From positions 1-62,152 of IMG/VR virus record IMGVR_UViG_3300023178_003128: 62,152 nucleotides of DNA, one strand, 5' to 3'. This DNA is from a virus. The translations under genes and the position numbers were made by a program. Position 1 is the stretch's first letter. Each line of letters begins with the position of its first letter. Below the pieces are notes generated by a model, which ran no database searches, was not told where the DNA came from, and saw nothing but the letters and a program-made list of their open reading frames with translations. Positions 21,405 to 28,987 of the stretch are shown piece after piece.

Positions 21405-22971
21405 ATTAGGCATTCAAAAACATCATAACTGCTCTATCAGTTTGTTTGATGATAATAAACTTCTATTCTATATGGAAGAAGATAGATTATCAAAAACTAA
21501 ACATACCGGTGGAGTTCCTATAAATTCTTTAATAGAATTAAAAAAATTAAATTACAATATTGATAAAGTTTATTTAACTGGTTACAATCATAATTATGAT
21601 GAAGCTATTTTGGTGACGACTGCGGTTAGACAAATTTTAAAAATAGACCAAAAAATAGCAATTAATTGGGAAGAATATCAATACAGCCATCATACAACAC
21701 ACGCTTTTAAAGCATTTGAATCATCTGGTTTTAATGATGCAATAATTATTGTCAGCGATGGAAGAGGAAGTAGTTATGGTGTCATGGACAATGATACGAG
21801 AAACGGAATAAATTATGAATTATCTTCAATATTTTATTTTTCAAAACATATAAAAAGAACACTATTTAAACACTTATATACAGAAAACTTATCAAGATTC
21901 AAATTATTAAATATACCTTTTGAATATGAAACAAAGTTTACTGAACATTTGAGTGGTGGTAATTTATACGCTCAAGCTACAACAAAAATAGGATTAAATT
22001 CTAATGAAGAAGGTAAGTTTATGGGTTTGGCTGCGTATGGCAAATATGATAAACGATACGATAAAAATTTTAGATATGAAGAATTACAAAAACTTAAAAT
22101 TGATAATTTTGCTAACTTTGCTTTTACAATCCAATCTAATTTAGAAGAATATAGAAAAAATCTTTTACTTAAAGCTTTAGAACATAAAATGACAAATAAT
22201 ATTGTATTAACAGGTGGTGTAGCTTTAAATGTTGTTTCAAATTACAAACTTAAACAAACTTTCAATGAACTTAATTTTTATGTTGAACCCATGTGTGGTG
22301 ATGAAGGCAATTCAATTGGAATTGTTAATTTTTTAGGTGGAACAAATACAGGTAAGTTAAAAGATATTTACATTGTTGGAAATAATCCTATCTATCATAC
22401 CAATTTTGAAGGTTTCAATTTTATTGATGTGAAAGAAAAAGATATTGTTGATTTATTATGTAAAAAAAATATGGTTTGTATATTTCAAGGAAAAGCTGAA
22501 GCTGGCCCAAGAGGTTTAGGAAACAGAAGTATTTTATTTGACCCTAGAGTAAAAAACGGAAAAGACATAGTTAATAAAGTTAAAAAACGAGAAGAGTATA
22601 GGCCTTTTGCTTGTTCAATTATGCATGAATTCGCTAATGATTGGTTTGACATGGCCGGTTTAGATGAATCACCATTTATGATGTATGCTGTGCAAGCTAA
22701 AAAAGATATTAAGAAAAAAATACCATCAGTTATACATGAAGACAATACTTGTAGAGTTCAGACGGTTAAAAGTGAGCAGAATAAAGCTTTATATGATTTA
22801 TTAAAAGCTTTTAATGAAAAAACTGGTGTTCCAGTTTTGTTTAACACATCGTTTAATTTAGCAGGAGAAACAATAGTTCATACTTTAGAAGATGCAATAG
22901 ACACGCTCAGGCGCTCCAAACTAAAATATCTTTACTTACCCGAACTTAAAAAATTGGCAATAAAAGCTTGA
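21397..22971 (+). CDS. Carbamoyltransferase (NodU/TobZ family)
   Basis: 524 aa, TTG start at 21397 overlapping the previous gene by 8 bases. The N-terminal Kae1-like domain has the metal site YSHHTTHAFKAFE (about 96-108), IIIVSDGRGSSYG, GKFMGLAAYGKYD and NNIVLTGGVALNVVSNYKL. The C-terminal domain carries FQGKAEAGPRGLGNRSILFDPR, EYRPFACSIM and GVPVLFNTSFNLAGETIV. The family moves a carbamoyl group from carbamoyl phosphate (via carbamoyl-AMP) onto a sugar or antibiotic hydroxyl. Common in marine T4-like phages, substrate unknown. Slightly shorter than the bacterial enzymes (about 560-600 aa). Confidence 0.88.
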   Translation: MIKLGIQKHHNCSISLFDDNKLLFYMEEDRLSKTKHTGGVPINSLIELKKLNYNIDKVYLTGYNHNYDEAILVTTAVRQILKIDQKIAINWEEYQYSHHTTHAFKAFESSGFNDAIIIVSDGRGSSYGVMDNDTRNGINYELSSIFYFSKHIKRTLFKHLYTENLSRFKLLNIPFEYETKFTEHLSGGNLYAQATTKIGLNSNEEGKFMGLAAYGKYDKRYDKNFRYEELQKLKIDNFANFAFTIQSNLEEYRKNLLLKALEHKMTNNIVLTGGVALNVVSNYKLKQTFNELNFYVEPMCGDEGNSIGIVNFLGGTNTGKLKDIYIVGNNPIYHTNFEGFNFIDVKEKDIVDLLCKKNMVCIFQGKAEAGPRGLGNRSILFDPRVKNGKDIVNKVKKREEYRPFACSIMHEFANDWFDMAGLDESPFMMYAVQAKKDIKKKIPSVIHEDNTCRVQTVKSEQNKALYDLLKAFNEKTGVPVLFNTSFNLAGETIVHTLEDAIDTLRRSKLKYLYLPELKKLAIKA

Positions 22972-22996
22972 CATAAAAGACATTTTGTGTTAGGAT
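22968..22996 (+). promoter_or_regulatory. sigma70-type promoter P5
   Basis: TTGACA (22968-22973) overlaps the carbamoyltransferase stop; 17-nt spacer; TAGGAT (22991-22996) with TGT. Predicted start about 23003, so the ATG at 23004 would be leaderless. Confidence 0.65.
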
Positions 22997-23003
22997 TTAT
23001 ATT

Positions 23004-23315
23004 ATGATAATTTATGTTAAAAATACATATAAACCTATGCGTAAGTCCAAAAAGCGTGTAGATGTATCTAAACGACCATCAAAAGTCAAAATAGTTCCTA
23101 TGCAGACACATTTCAATCCAGTTGTAAGTGGTGTTTTACATAGAGAAACTCCAAACTATCCTAGTTTATCAACAAATGGTGGCTCAACAACCAAATCACA
23201 AAGAAATGTCTATACTGGTGATAATATGATTGGTATAGGCACATTACACAAATCTAATGCTGTTCCTATCTTCAAAAAAGAAGATATGGAAGACCAGGCT
23301 AAAATGAGGAGATAA
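23004..23315 (+). CDS. Conserved basic phage protein
   Basis: 103 aa from ATG 23004, or 92 aa from the in-frame ATG 23037 (MRKSKKRVDVSKRPSKVK). Because P5 is predicted to start transcription at about 23003, either the message is leaderless or the second ATG is used. Basic N-terminus, then a low-complexity middle (PNYPSLSTNGGSTTKSQRNVYTGDNMIGIGTLHKSNAVPIF). Likely unstructured; function unknown. GAGGAG at its end serves the next gene. Confidence 0.6.
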   Translation: MIIYVKNTYKPMRKSKKRVDVSKRPSKVKIVPMQTHFNPVVSGVLHRETPNYPSLSTNGGSTTKSQRNVYTGDNMIGIGTLHKSNAVPIFKKEDMEDQAKMRR

Positions 23316-23317
23316 TA

Positions 23318-23494
23318 TTGATTGAATTTATAGTATATGTATGGCTGAATACAGCTTATGATGGCAATCCTATTGTTGTGGGTAAGTTTGAGAACTGTGA
23401 ACAAGGTATGGTGATGGTGAAAAACACATATCCTAATGCCAAGGCCGCTCATTGCATACTGCCCGAATATACACCACCAGGTGGAAAAAAATAG
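23318..23494 (+). CDS. 58-aa two-cysteine protein (TTG start)
   Basis: TTG 23318 lies 6 nt after AGGAG (23307-23311); stop TAG 23492-23494. The product begins MIEFIVYVWLNTAYDGNPIVVGKFENCEQGM and continues YPNAKAAHCILPEYTPPGGKK. The Cys...A-AHC spacing and hydrophobic start parallel the 80-aa protein at 3787. Function unknown. Confidence 0.55.
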   Translation: MIEFIVYVWLNTAYDGNPIVVGKFENCEQGMVMVKNTYPNAKAAHCILPEYTPPGGKK

Positions 23495-23515
23495 GCAAAT
23501 ATAAGGTAATAATGC

Positions 23516-23544
23516 TTGACTTTTCGGTAATTTTGTGTTATCCT
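23516..23544 (+). promoter_or_regulatory. sigma70-type promoter P6
   Basis: TTGACT (23516-23521), 17-nt spacer, TATCCT (23539-23544) with TGT extended -10. Predicted start about 23551, 28 nt before ATG 23579, leader containing GAGGAA. Confidence 0.7.
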
Positions 23545-23578
23545 TGCCATTCACAATATAACTTTGAGGAAATATATT

Positions 23579-23938
23579 ATGAAAAAAGTGAAACTTAAAC
23601 CGTTTCAGAAATTGTTGACAGTTATGATTTCTGGAAATCCAGTAACAAAAGATGAAGTAAATACATTACTCGGCAACGAGATTTATATGTATCGTATTTC
23701 AACATACATTTGGCATATTAAAACTGTTGCAAATGGTATTGTTCGTATCATCAAAGACGGCCGAAAAGTAACATCATATCAATTGGTCAATGTTGATGAA
23801 GTTAAAGAATATATGCGTAGAGTTGGTATAATGAACACCAATTATACACCAGGCAATATCACTAAAAAACCTTCAATTTCTAAACTAGCACAATTAGATG
23901 CTGAACCGATTGTTGAAGAAAAATTACAGGTTGCCTAA
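23579..23938 (+). CDS. Winged-helix-like regulator
   Basis: 119 aa from ATG 23579, placed 8 nt after GAGGAA; a TTG at 23564 is in frame but inside that site. Residues about 5-75 read as a winged helix: FQKLLTVMISGNPVTKDEVNTLLG, then a helix MYRISTYIWHIKTV and a wing GIVRIIKDGRKVTSYQLV. The C-terminal third is low-complexity. A DNA-binding phage regulator is a reasonable reading, not proven. First gene of the P6 operon with the envelope pair behind it. Confidence 0.55.
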   Translation: MKKVKLKPFQKLLTVMISGNPVTKDEVNTLLGNEIYMYRISTYIWHIKTVANGIVRIIKDGRKVTSYQLVNVDEVKEYMRRVGIMNTNYTPGNITKKPSISKLAQLDAEPIVEEKLQVA

Positions 23939-24687
23939 TGAAAAAATTATTACTACCTTTATTAATCACATCAATGTTTGCTAACGCAGAAGTGGTTACG
24001 GCTGTTGGTGAATACAAATATGGTCCTGATACATCAGATGAAGTGGCTTGTGATATGGCAAGAATTATTGCAAAACAAAATGCAATATTAGATGTTGCTG
24101 GTGAAAACATCGGTGCAACTATTATTGAAAATTGCAGTAATGAAAAGTGCGATATTCAACGAGACATGATTGCTGACCAACAAGGCTATATTAAGAGTGT
24201 GGTTGAAGAAACATCACAAATAGGTAAATCGGTTGGTTATAAAAAATGCACATCAGTTATTCGTGCAGATGTTGAAAAGATTGATAATCCAATTCAATTC
24301 AGATTACAACAAACCGAGTTTAATTTTTATGAAGGTGATGAAGTTGTCATTAGTGGCACATCAAACAAACAAGGATTAGTTTTGGCGTTTGTTTATGATA
24401 ATGGTATATACCATTTCTTGGATGGCCAAATGATTACCACATCTCCAGGCAAATTTCTGTTACCATCTTCACAAGAAGATAGTTTGAAAGCTTATTTACC
24501 ACAGAATCAATTACAAAGTAAAGAGCTATTAACTGTATTGTTTATTGAGAATGATGATAGACAATATGATATCAAACCAATGTATAGTAAGATTGAGATG
24601 GAAAATCTCCTTGCAACTATACCGGTACAGAAGCGTAGAGTAATTAATGAGTTTGTTTATATTATGAAAAAAGGAAATATACTATGA
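23938..24687 (+). CDS. Exported DUF4384-like protein
   Basis: 249 aa, signal peptide (MKKLLLPLLITSMFANA). The N-terminal half (VVTAVGEYKYGPDTSDEVACDMARIIAKQNAILDVAGENIGATIIENC) resembles the repeat-type start of LPP20/FlgT-like envelope proteins, with Cys pairs at about 38, 65 and 70. The C-terminal half (FYEGDEVVISGTSNKQGLVLAFVYDNGIYHFL) resembles DUF4384. Such domains occur next to CsgG/FlgO-type outer-membrane systems. Coupled to the lipoprotein gene after it by a 4-base overlap. Confidence 0.6.
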   Translation: MKKLLLPLLITSMFANAEVVTAVGEYKYGPDTSDEVACDMARIIAKQNAILDVAGENIGATIIENCSNEKCDIQRDMIADQQGYIKSVVEETSQIGKSVGYKKCTSVIRADVEKIDNPIQFRLQQTEFNFYEGDEVVISGTSNKQGLVLAFVYDNGIYHFLDGQMITTSPGKFLLPSSQEDSLKAYLPQNQLQSKELLTVLFIENDDRQYDIKPMYSKIEMENLLATIPVQKRRVINEFVYIMKKGNIL

Positions 24688-25364
24688 AAAACAAAAGTCT
24701 GATTGCCATTCTTGTTGCTTCTTTATTTGCAACAGGTTGTGGCTCGGTCAAATATACGACCGGTTTTGAGTTAGATACCAAATCTGACCCCGAAGTAGCG
24801 GAATCTGGTGTTGAAGTATCTTATCCAGAGTGGTATAATGCTGAATTAGAACAAGACGATGGTAATCTATATGCAGTTGCTACTGAATATTCAAAAGATA
24901 TGCAATTTGCTCTTGATAAAGCTACACTATCTGCTAAACGAGACCTAGCTTCTAATTTCTCATCTCATGTTAGTTCAATGATGAAAGATTATGCTACAGA
25001 GATTGGTGATTTAGATGCGGCTGTTATCCGTGAAATCGACAGAACAACAAAATTGGTTGTTGCTCAGGTTAATATGATTGGTGTTCAACGAACACATATG
25101 TCTATGATTTATGCAAAAGATGGTTATCGTGCATATGTAAAACTTAGATATGTTCCTGACCAAGCTAATCGTGTTTTATTACAAGAAGTTTGGCAAAACG
25201 AAAAACTTAAAGCTAAGTTCCAAGGTTCTAAACGATTTAAAGAACTGGAAGATTCGGTGCAAAACATTAAACAAAATGAAATAAATGAAATTCATGCAAT
25301 AACAGGAAGTCCTGATGTTGAAGTTATTCCTTATACACCAGAACCACCTGTTCAAGTTCAATAA
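24684..25364 (+). CDS. LPP20-family outer-membrane lipoprotein
   Basis: 226 aa, lipobox LFATGC (Cys19). The core PEWYNAELEQDDGNLYAVATEYSKDMQFALDKATLSAKRDLASNF (about 47-92) is the LPP20 pattern seen in FlgP and related lipoproteins: W-x-N near the start, GxxYAVG-like strand, then A-x-x-A-x-x-RxxLA helix. C-terminal coiled coil and Pro-rich tail. Probably tethered to the outer membrane, paired with the DUF4384-like protein. Could contribute to an outer-membrane ring or to the curli exporter (inference). Confidence 0.7.
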   Translation: MKNKSLIAILVASLFATGCGSVKYTTGFELDTKSDPEVAESGVEVSYPEWYNAELEQDDGNLYAVATEYSKDMQFALDKATLSAKRDLASNFSSHVSSMMKDYATEIGDLDAAVIREIDRTTKLVVAQVNMIGVQRTHMSMIYAKDGYRAYVKLRYVPDQANRVLLQEVWQNEKLKAKFQGSKRFKELEDSVQNIKQNEINEIHAITGSPDVEVIPYTPEPPVQVQ

Positions 25365-25921
25365 TGAATATCTTTTATTTACATAACGATACAAAAAAAT
25401 GTGCAGAAATGCACCTTGATAAACATTCTACCAAAATGTGTATCGAGTATGCTCAATTATTATCTACCGCTCATCGTGTATTAGATGGCACAGAGTATTA
25501 CGGCAAAACAGCAAACAATCGTAATATTAAACGATGGCGGTTAGATGATGAGCGAGAACAACAGTTGATGAAAGCCTCTCATGTCAATCATCCAAGTGGT
25601 GTTTGGACGAGAGCAAATCAAAAGAACTACAAGTGGCTGTTTTCACTGTGGAAGAACCTACTGCAAGAATATACTTTTCGGTATGGAAAACAGCACGCTT
25701 GTAGCCGTTTATTGGAGTTATTAGAATCACCACCAAATAATATACCTGATGGTGATTTCTATCCTCCTACACCGGCTATGCCTGATGAGTGTAAAGTTCC
25801 TGGTAATGTCTTGGAATCGTACCATAAATATTACAACGAAAGAAAAAGACATATTGCAAAATGGACCAAAAGGAGCGTACCATCTTGGTATGAAATAGAT
25901 TATGCCGGTTTATCAGTTTAG
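25364..25921 (+). CDS. Conserved viral protein (DKHxxKM family)
   Basis: 185 aa. MNIFYLHNDTKKCAEMHLDKHSTKMCIEYAQLLSTAHRVLDG is a start I recognise from a family found in many phages and large viruses, with later blocks HVNHPSGVWTRANQKNYKWLFSLW and PPTPAMPDECKV. The conserved Asp, His, Lys and Cys suggest an enzyme, but no activity is known to me. One-base overlap with the previous stop. Confidence 0.65.
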   Translation: MNIFYLHNDTKKCAEMHLDKHSTKMCIEYAQLLSTAHRVLDGTEYYGKTANNRNIKRWRLDDEREQQLMKASHVNHPSGVWTRANQKNYKWLFSLWKNLLQEYTFRYGKQHACSRLLELLESPPNNIPDGDFYPPTPAMPDECKVPGNVLESYHKYYNERKRHIAKWTKRSVPSWYEIDYAGLSV

Positions 25922-26207
25922 AAATACAGAAACGGGTGAAGTATTTGAAGACTTCATCTCAATTGCAACCAAAGAAGAACTACTTCAAAAGAATCCACAC
26001 ATTCAACAAGTACCAACAGGATTTGCTATTGTGGGCGGTGTTGGAGACAACATGGACGCAAAAACAGATGACACCTTTAAAGAAGTTATGGCCAAAATTG
26101 CAGAAAAGAATCCAGGTAGTCCTCTTGCAGATAGGTTTGCAAAAAATAAAACATTGAAGCGTTCAAAGACAGAACAAATTGTAAATAAACATTGGAAGAA
26201 TAGATAG
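25902..26207 (+). CDS. Conserved T4-like phage protein, FmdB-like start
   Basis: 101 aa: MPVYQFRNTETGEVFEDFISIATKEELLQKNPHIQQVPTGFAIVGGVGD. The first 35 residues resemble the beta-hairpin of FmdB-type zinc ribbons but without the cysteines; the rest is helical and basic. Common in marine T4-like phages next to the nuclease that follows. Overlaps both neighbours. Confidence 0.6.
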   Translation: MPVYQFRNTETGEVFEDFISIATKEELLQKNPHIQQVPTGFAIVGGVGDNMDAKTDDTFKEVMAKIAEKNPGSPLADRFAKNKTLKRSKTEQIVNKHWKNR

Positions 26208-26878
26208 TGGCGTTTTCATTTATAACATTACCCGAATTAGATTTTGATTTAAAAGCAGAAACAACACCAGAAGGTCGGAGATATATTACACCCGAAGGTG
26301 AATCATATGCTTCAGTAACAACCGTTCTCACAGAATATAATAAGAAAGCTATTATGGAATGGAGAGAACGAGTTGGTGAAGAAGAAGCAAACAAAGTATC
26401 CGCTCAAGCATCCAGCCGAGGCACAAGAGTTCATTCATTATGTGAAACTTATCTAAAGAATGAATTGTCACCTATGAAAATATCAACAATGATGCCTGAT
26501 GCAAAAGAATTATTTTATAAGATAAAACCTTTTTTAGACACACACATTGGCAGAGTTTATGCTTTAGAACAAGCACTCTATTCTGATAAATTGAGAATAG
26601 CTGGTCGTGTAGATTGTATTGCTGAATGGGACGATAAATTATCAGTGATTGATTTTAAGACAGCATCAAAAGAAAAGAATGAAGACTGGATTGAAAACTA
26701 TTTTATGCAGTGTTCAGCTTATGCTGAGATGTTTGAAGAGAGAACAGGAAAACCAATTGACCAAATAGTTGTTGCTATTGCTGTTGCAAATGGTAATCCT
26801 CAAATCTTTGTGAAAGAAAAACAAGACTATTTAAGAGGTCTTAATTACTTTATTGATGAGTATTATTCTACACTATGA
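26207..26878 (+). CDS. PD-(D/E)XK nuclease (RecB/Cas4-like)
   Basis: 223 aa, GTG start at 26207 overlapping the previous TAG. The nuclease core is visible: SRGTRVHSLCETYL (70-83), Glu121, GRVDCIAEWDDKLSVIDFKTASKEK with Asp136, Asp149 and Lys151, and the QCSAYAEMF helix (168-176) that marks RecB-family exonucleases. Probably a DNA exonuclease in recombination or host DNA breakdown. All metal ligands are present. Confidence 0.8.
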   Translation: MAFSFITLPELDFDLKAETTPEGRRYITPEGESYASVTTVLTEYNKKAIMEWRERVGEEEANKVSAQASSRGTRVHSLCETYLKNELSPMKISTMMPDAKELFYKIKPFLDTHIGRVYALEQALYSDKLRIAGRVDCIAEWDDKLSVIDFKTASKEKNEDWIENYFMQCSAYAEMFEERTGKPIDQIVVAIAVANGNPQIFVKEKQDYLRGLNYFIDEYYSTL

Positions 26879-26889
26879 GGAAATAAATT

Positions 26890-27114
26890 ATGCCAATTTT
26901 AAGAGAAGAAACAAAGGTTCAGGAATATATTGAACAACTACCAAAAGAACTAACACAAGCTGATATTAATGATGTTTGGTTAGTAATTGCTTTGGCTGTT
27001 GCTGTGTATGTGGGCAGTAATTTTATTTCAGTTATACTTAAGTTTTTGGCTGCTATAATTGTTATATTAGGACTTGTTACAATTCTTGACCAGAACGGAT
27101 TATGGCAGATTTAA
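26890..27114 (+). CDS. 74-aa membrane protein
   Basis: MPILREETKVQEYIEQLPKELTQADINDVWLVIALAVAVYVGSNFISVILKFLAAIIVILGLVTIL: a soluble head and two membrane segments (about 29-47 and 50-66). Preceded by GAGGAAATAAATT. Similar small proteins accompany the replication genes of marine T4-like phages; function unknown. Its stop abuts the next ATG. Confidence 0.65.
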   Translation: MPILREETKVQEYIEQLPKELTQADINDVWLVIALAVAVYVGSNFISVILKFLAAIIVILGLVTILDQNGLWQI

Positions 27115-27378
27115 ATGGCTTCAAAAAACGATATTACAGGTGATTCTATACAAACCAAAACATCAACTAAAGCTTATGAAGATGGATGGGACCGTATTTT
27201 TGGTAAAAAAGAAGAAGAATTTGATGCCGACCAAGCCATGAAAAATCATGTAGATGGATGGCCAAACGACAAAATGTTTGGTATTTTATGTCAAAATTGT
27301 GGGTTTAAGCAACAAAATCCTAATCCGGTCTTGTGTGAATCATGTGGCCAACTGGTTTCTACGACCTCTGGCACATAA
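27115..27378 (+). CDS. Zinc-ribbon protein
   Basis: 87 aa. Two CxxC knuckles, LCQNCGFKQ (59-62) and LCESCGQLV (74-77), separated by 11 residues, form a C-terminal zinc ribbon. The N-terminus is acidic and includes AYEDGWDRIFGKKEEEFDADQAMKNHVDGWPNDK with repeated DGW. Small zinc ribbons often contact RNA polymerase or DNA; role unknown here. Starts directly after the previous stop. Confidence 0.7.
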   Translation: MASKNDITGDSIQTKTSTKAYEDGWDRIFGKKEEEFDADQAMKNHVDGWPNDKMFGILCQNCGFKQQNPNPVLCESCGQLVSTTSGT

Positions 27379-27381
27379 ATA
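27374..27381 (+). promoter_or_regulatory. T4-like late promoter motif before the lysis hydrolase
   Basis: CATAAATA across the stop of the zinc-ribbon gene, 28 nt before ATG 27410, leader with AGGAGA. Confidence 0.6.
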
Positions 27382-27409
27382 ATAAAACATTTTCCAAATA
27401 GGAGATGGT

Positions 27410-27967
27410 ATGCGTTATTTTACAGCGACATTTTTGTTATTAATATTACTAGGTTTTATTTCAGTAATAATAGGTGAAAGCTTAAAACCCAACAACAACC
27501 ACCTTGAAGTGAAATATGTATCACCTAAATTATTAACATTCAATGAACTAACACCACACCAACAAAAACAGGTGATGTGTTTAGCAGAAAATATTTTTCA
27601 CGAAGCCTCTTTAGAACCCCATGATGGTAAGGTTGCGGTGGCATTCGTTACATTAAATCGTATGTATTCAGAGGACTTTCCTAATAATATATGTGATGTC
27701 GTAACTCAAATCAAACACAGAGGTGTTTGTCAATTTTCTTGGTATTGCCAAGGTAAAGATTCATTTCAAAGCTTGACAAAGCAATATCAAATGAAGTATA
27801 ATGAGATATTAAAAATAGCTACTAATGTTTATTTAAATTATCATCAAATGCATGACCCGTCAAACGGTGCTATGTTCTACCATGCAATTTATGTCAGACC
27901 TATCTGGCGAAAAGATATGACTAAAGTAGCAAAAATTGGAAAACACATCTTCTACGAAGGAAAGTAA
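27410..27967 (+). CDS. SleB-like cell-wall hydrolase (endolysin candidate)
   Basis: 185 aa. N-terminal hydrophobic segment (5-23, a signal anchor), then the Hydrolase_2/SleB domain: MCLAENIFHEASLEPHDGKVAVAFVTLNRMYSEDFPNNICDVVTQIKHRGVCQFSWYCQGK (about 56-119), with catalytic Glu in the AENIFHEA segment, and YHAIYVRPIW near 160. The family cleaves peptidoglycan glycan strands. The signal anchor suggests a SAR-type endolysin that is exported without a canonical holin (inference). Late motif upstream fits a lysis role. Confidence 0.82.
   Translation: MRYFTATFLLLILLGFISVIIGESLKPNNNHLEVKYVSPKLLTFNELTPHQQKQVMCLAENIFHEASLEPHDGKVAVAFVTLNRMYSEDFPNNICDVVTQIKHRGVCQFSWYCQGKDSFQSLTKQYQMKYNEILKIATNVYLNYHQMHDPSNGAMFYHAIYVRPIWRKDMTKVAKIGKHIFYEGK
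27773..27802 (+). promoter_or_regulatory. Possible intragenic promoter
   Basis: TTGACA (27773-27778), 18-nt spacer, TATAAT (27797-27802): two perfect boxes inside the hydrolase gene, 165 nt before the gp33-like gene. The spacing and lack of TG differ from P1-P6, and the sequence is also coding, so chance is possible. Confidence 0.35.
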
Positions 27968-28191
27968 TGCCAACAAAATCTGAAATGGCGGAATTCGCCA
28001 AACAAATACATGAACTCGTAGCACGAACAGATTATAATTACATTGAAGCTATTGTAGCCCATTGTAAAGAAACAGGATTAGAATTGGAGGTAGCGGCAAC
28101 ACTTTGTAACGCCAATCTCAAAGCTCGTTTAGAGAGCGATGCGATGGATAACAATATGTTGAAGGAGAAGGGGAACCGCTTACCAATATGA
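27967..28191 (+). CDS. 33: gp33-like late transcription coactivator
   Basis: 74 aa: MPTKSEMAEFAKQIHELVARTDYNYIEAIVAHCKETGLELEVAATLCNANLKARLESDAMDNNML. The YIEAIxxHCxxTGLExEVAA block is that of the short gp33 proteins annotated in marine T4-like phages. gp33 bridges RNA polymerase with gp55 and the sliding clamp at late promoters. Position just before gp59 and gp32 matches T4 order (33-59-32), which supports the call. It is shorter than T4 gp33 (112 aa). Confidence 0.65.
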   Translation: MPTKSEMAEFAKQIHELVARTDYNYIEAIVAHCKETGLELEVAATLCNANLKARLESDAMDNNMLKEKGNRLPI

Positions 28192-28246
28192 GTTCCGTTG
28201 TTATCTCACAAAAATAACGACCCAAAACTATAATAGGAGAACTATT

Positions 28247-28336
28247 ATGCCTAGTTTAGATTGGCACTTAGTGCTTAACGCTGCTGTGGCTGTTGTCGTG
28301 GTAGAGCTAGTCGGCAAAGTAACTGGCTGGTGGTAA
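28247..28336 (+). CDS. 29-aa membrane peptide
   Basis: ATG 28247 follows a strong AGGAG (28235-28239); stop TAA 28334-28336. It encodes MPSLDWHLVLNAAVAVVVVELVGKVTGWW: one short membrane helix with Trp at the ends. The ribosome site and terminator right after it favour a real gene despite the size. Function unknown. Confidence 0.55.
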   Translation: MPSLDWHLVLNAAVAVVVVELVGKVTGWW

Positions 28337-28352
28337 ATTTATTATAGAGTTT

Positions 28353-28379
28353 GGGAGACCTCTAAAAAACTCCCTTTTT
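28353..28379 (+). terminator. Intrinsic terminator after the membrane peptide
   Basis: GGGAG (28353-28357) pairs with CTCCC (28370-28374), loop of 12 nt, followed by five T. A short stem, so probably leaky. Confidence 0.5.
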
Positions 28380-28384
28380 ATTTT

Positions 28385-28987
28385 ATGACAGGTTACGAAA
28401 CTTACATTTTATATAATGCTCTTAAATTCCACTTTACCAGAGAAAAGTTTGATTTCTTCAAATACAATGGTAAAGTAAAAACTACACCAGAACAATTTGA
28501 AAATCGTAAAGACAAATATCACTTCTATAAACTCTCCAGAAAATATACAGACAGAGATGACATGATACAATTTCTTACCTATAACTTCCTAGAAAAAGAT
28601 GGATTATGGGTTGGTGATTTACTTACAGATGAGGGTCATAAAAGATATTTAAAACATAAAAAGATTCTACAATCACTATCATATACATTTGAGAATGATT
28701 GTAAAAAGTTATTTGGCGAAACACAAAACCCAAATGACTTAATTAAAACAAATGGTGACTATCCAAAACTTTTGACTATGGCATTACAGCGTGATATTGA
28801 GATAGAAACCCTTTGTATTTTGAACGCCATTTTAAACTTTGTGCCAATGTGGAATGAAAAGATTCAGGACACAATTCGTTGGCCTGAGTTTAGATTGAAA
28901 GTTCAAAAGTTTGCCACATTTCTTCCGAGAGATGTAGTAAAATACAAAATGCTACTCAAAAAGATTATTGGAGAGAAGCATAAATAA
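28385..28987 (+). CDS. 59: gp59-like helicase loader
   Basis: 200 aa, similar in length and pattern to T4 gp59 (217 aa): an N-terminal segment YILYNALKFHFTREKFDFFKYNGKVKTTPEQFENRKDKYHFYKLSRKY, then ISNL-like NFLEKDGLWVGDLL, and a helical C-terminal half rich in Lys. gp59 loads the gp41 helicase onto gp32-covered forks. Located directly before gp32, as in T4. A late motif overlaps its final codons. Confidence 0.8.
   Translation: MTGYETYILYNALKFHFTREKFDFFKYNGKVKTTPEQFENRKDKYHFYKLSRKYTDRDDMIQFLTYNFLEKDGLWVGDLLTDEGHKRYLKHKKILQSLSYTFENDCKKLFGETQNPNDLIKTNGDYPKLLTMALQRDIEIETLCILNAILNFVPMWNEKIQDTIRWPEFRLKVQKFATFLPRDVVKYKMLLKKIIGEKHK
28979..28986 (+). promoter_or_regulatory. T4-like late promoter motif before gp32
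   Basis: CATAAATA in the last codons of gp59, 60 nt before ATG 29047; the leader ends in AAGGAAAA. Confidence 0.5.
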
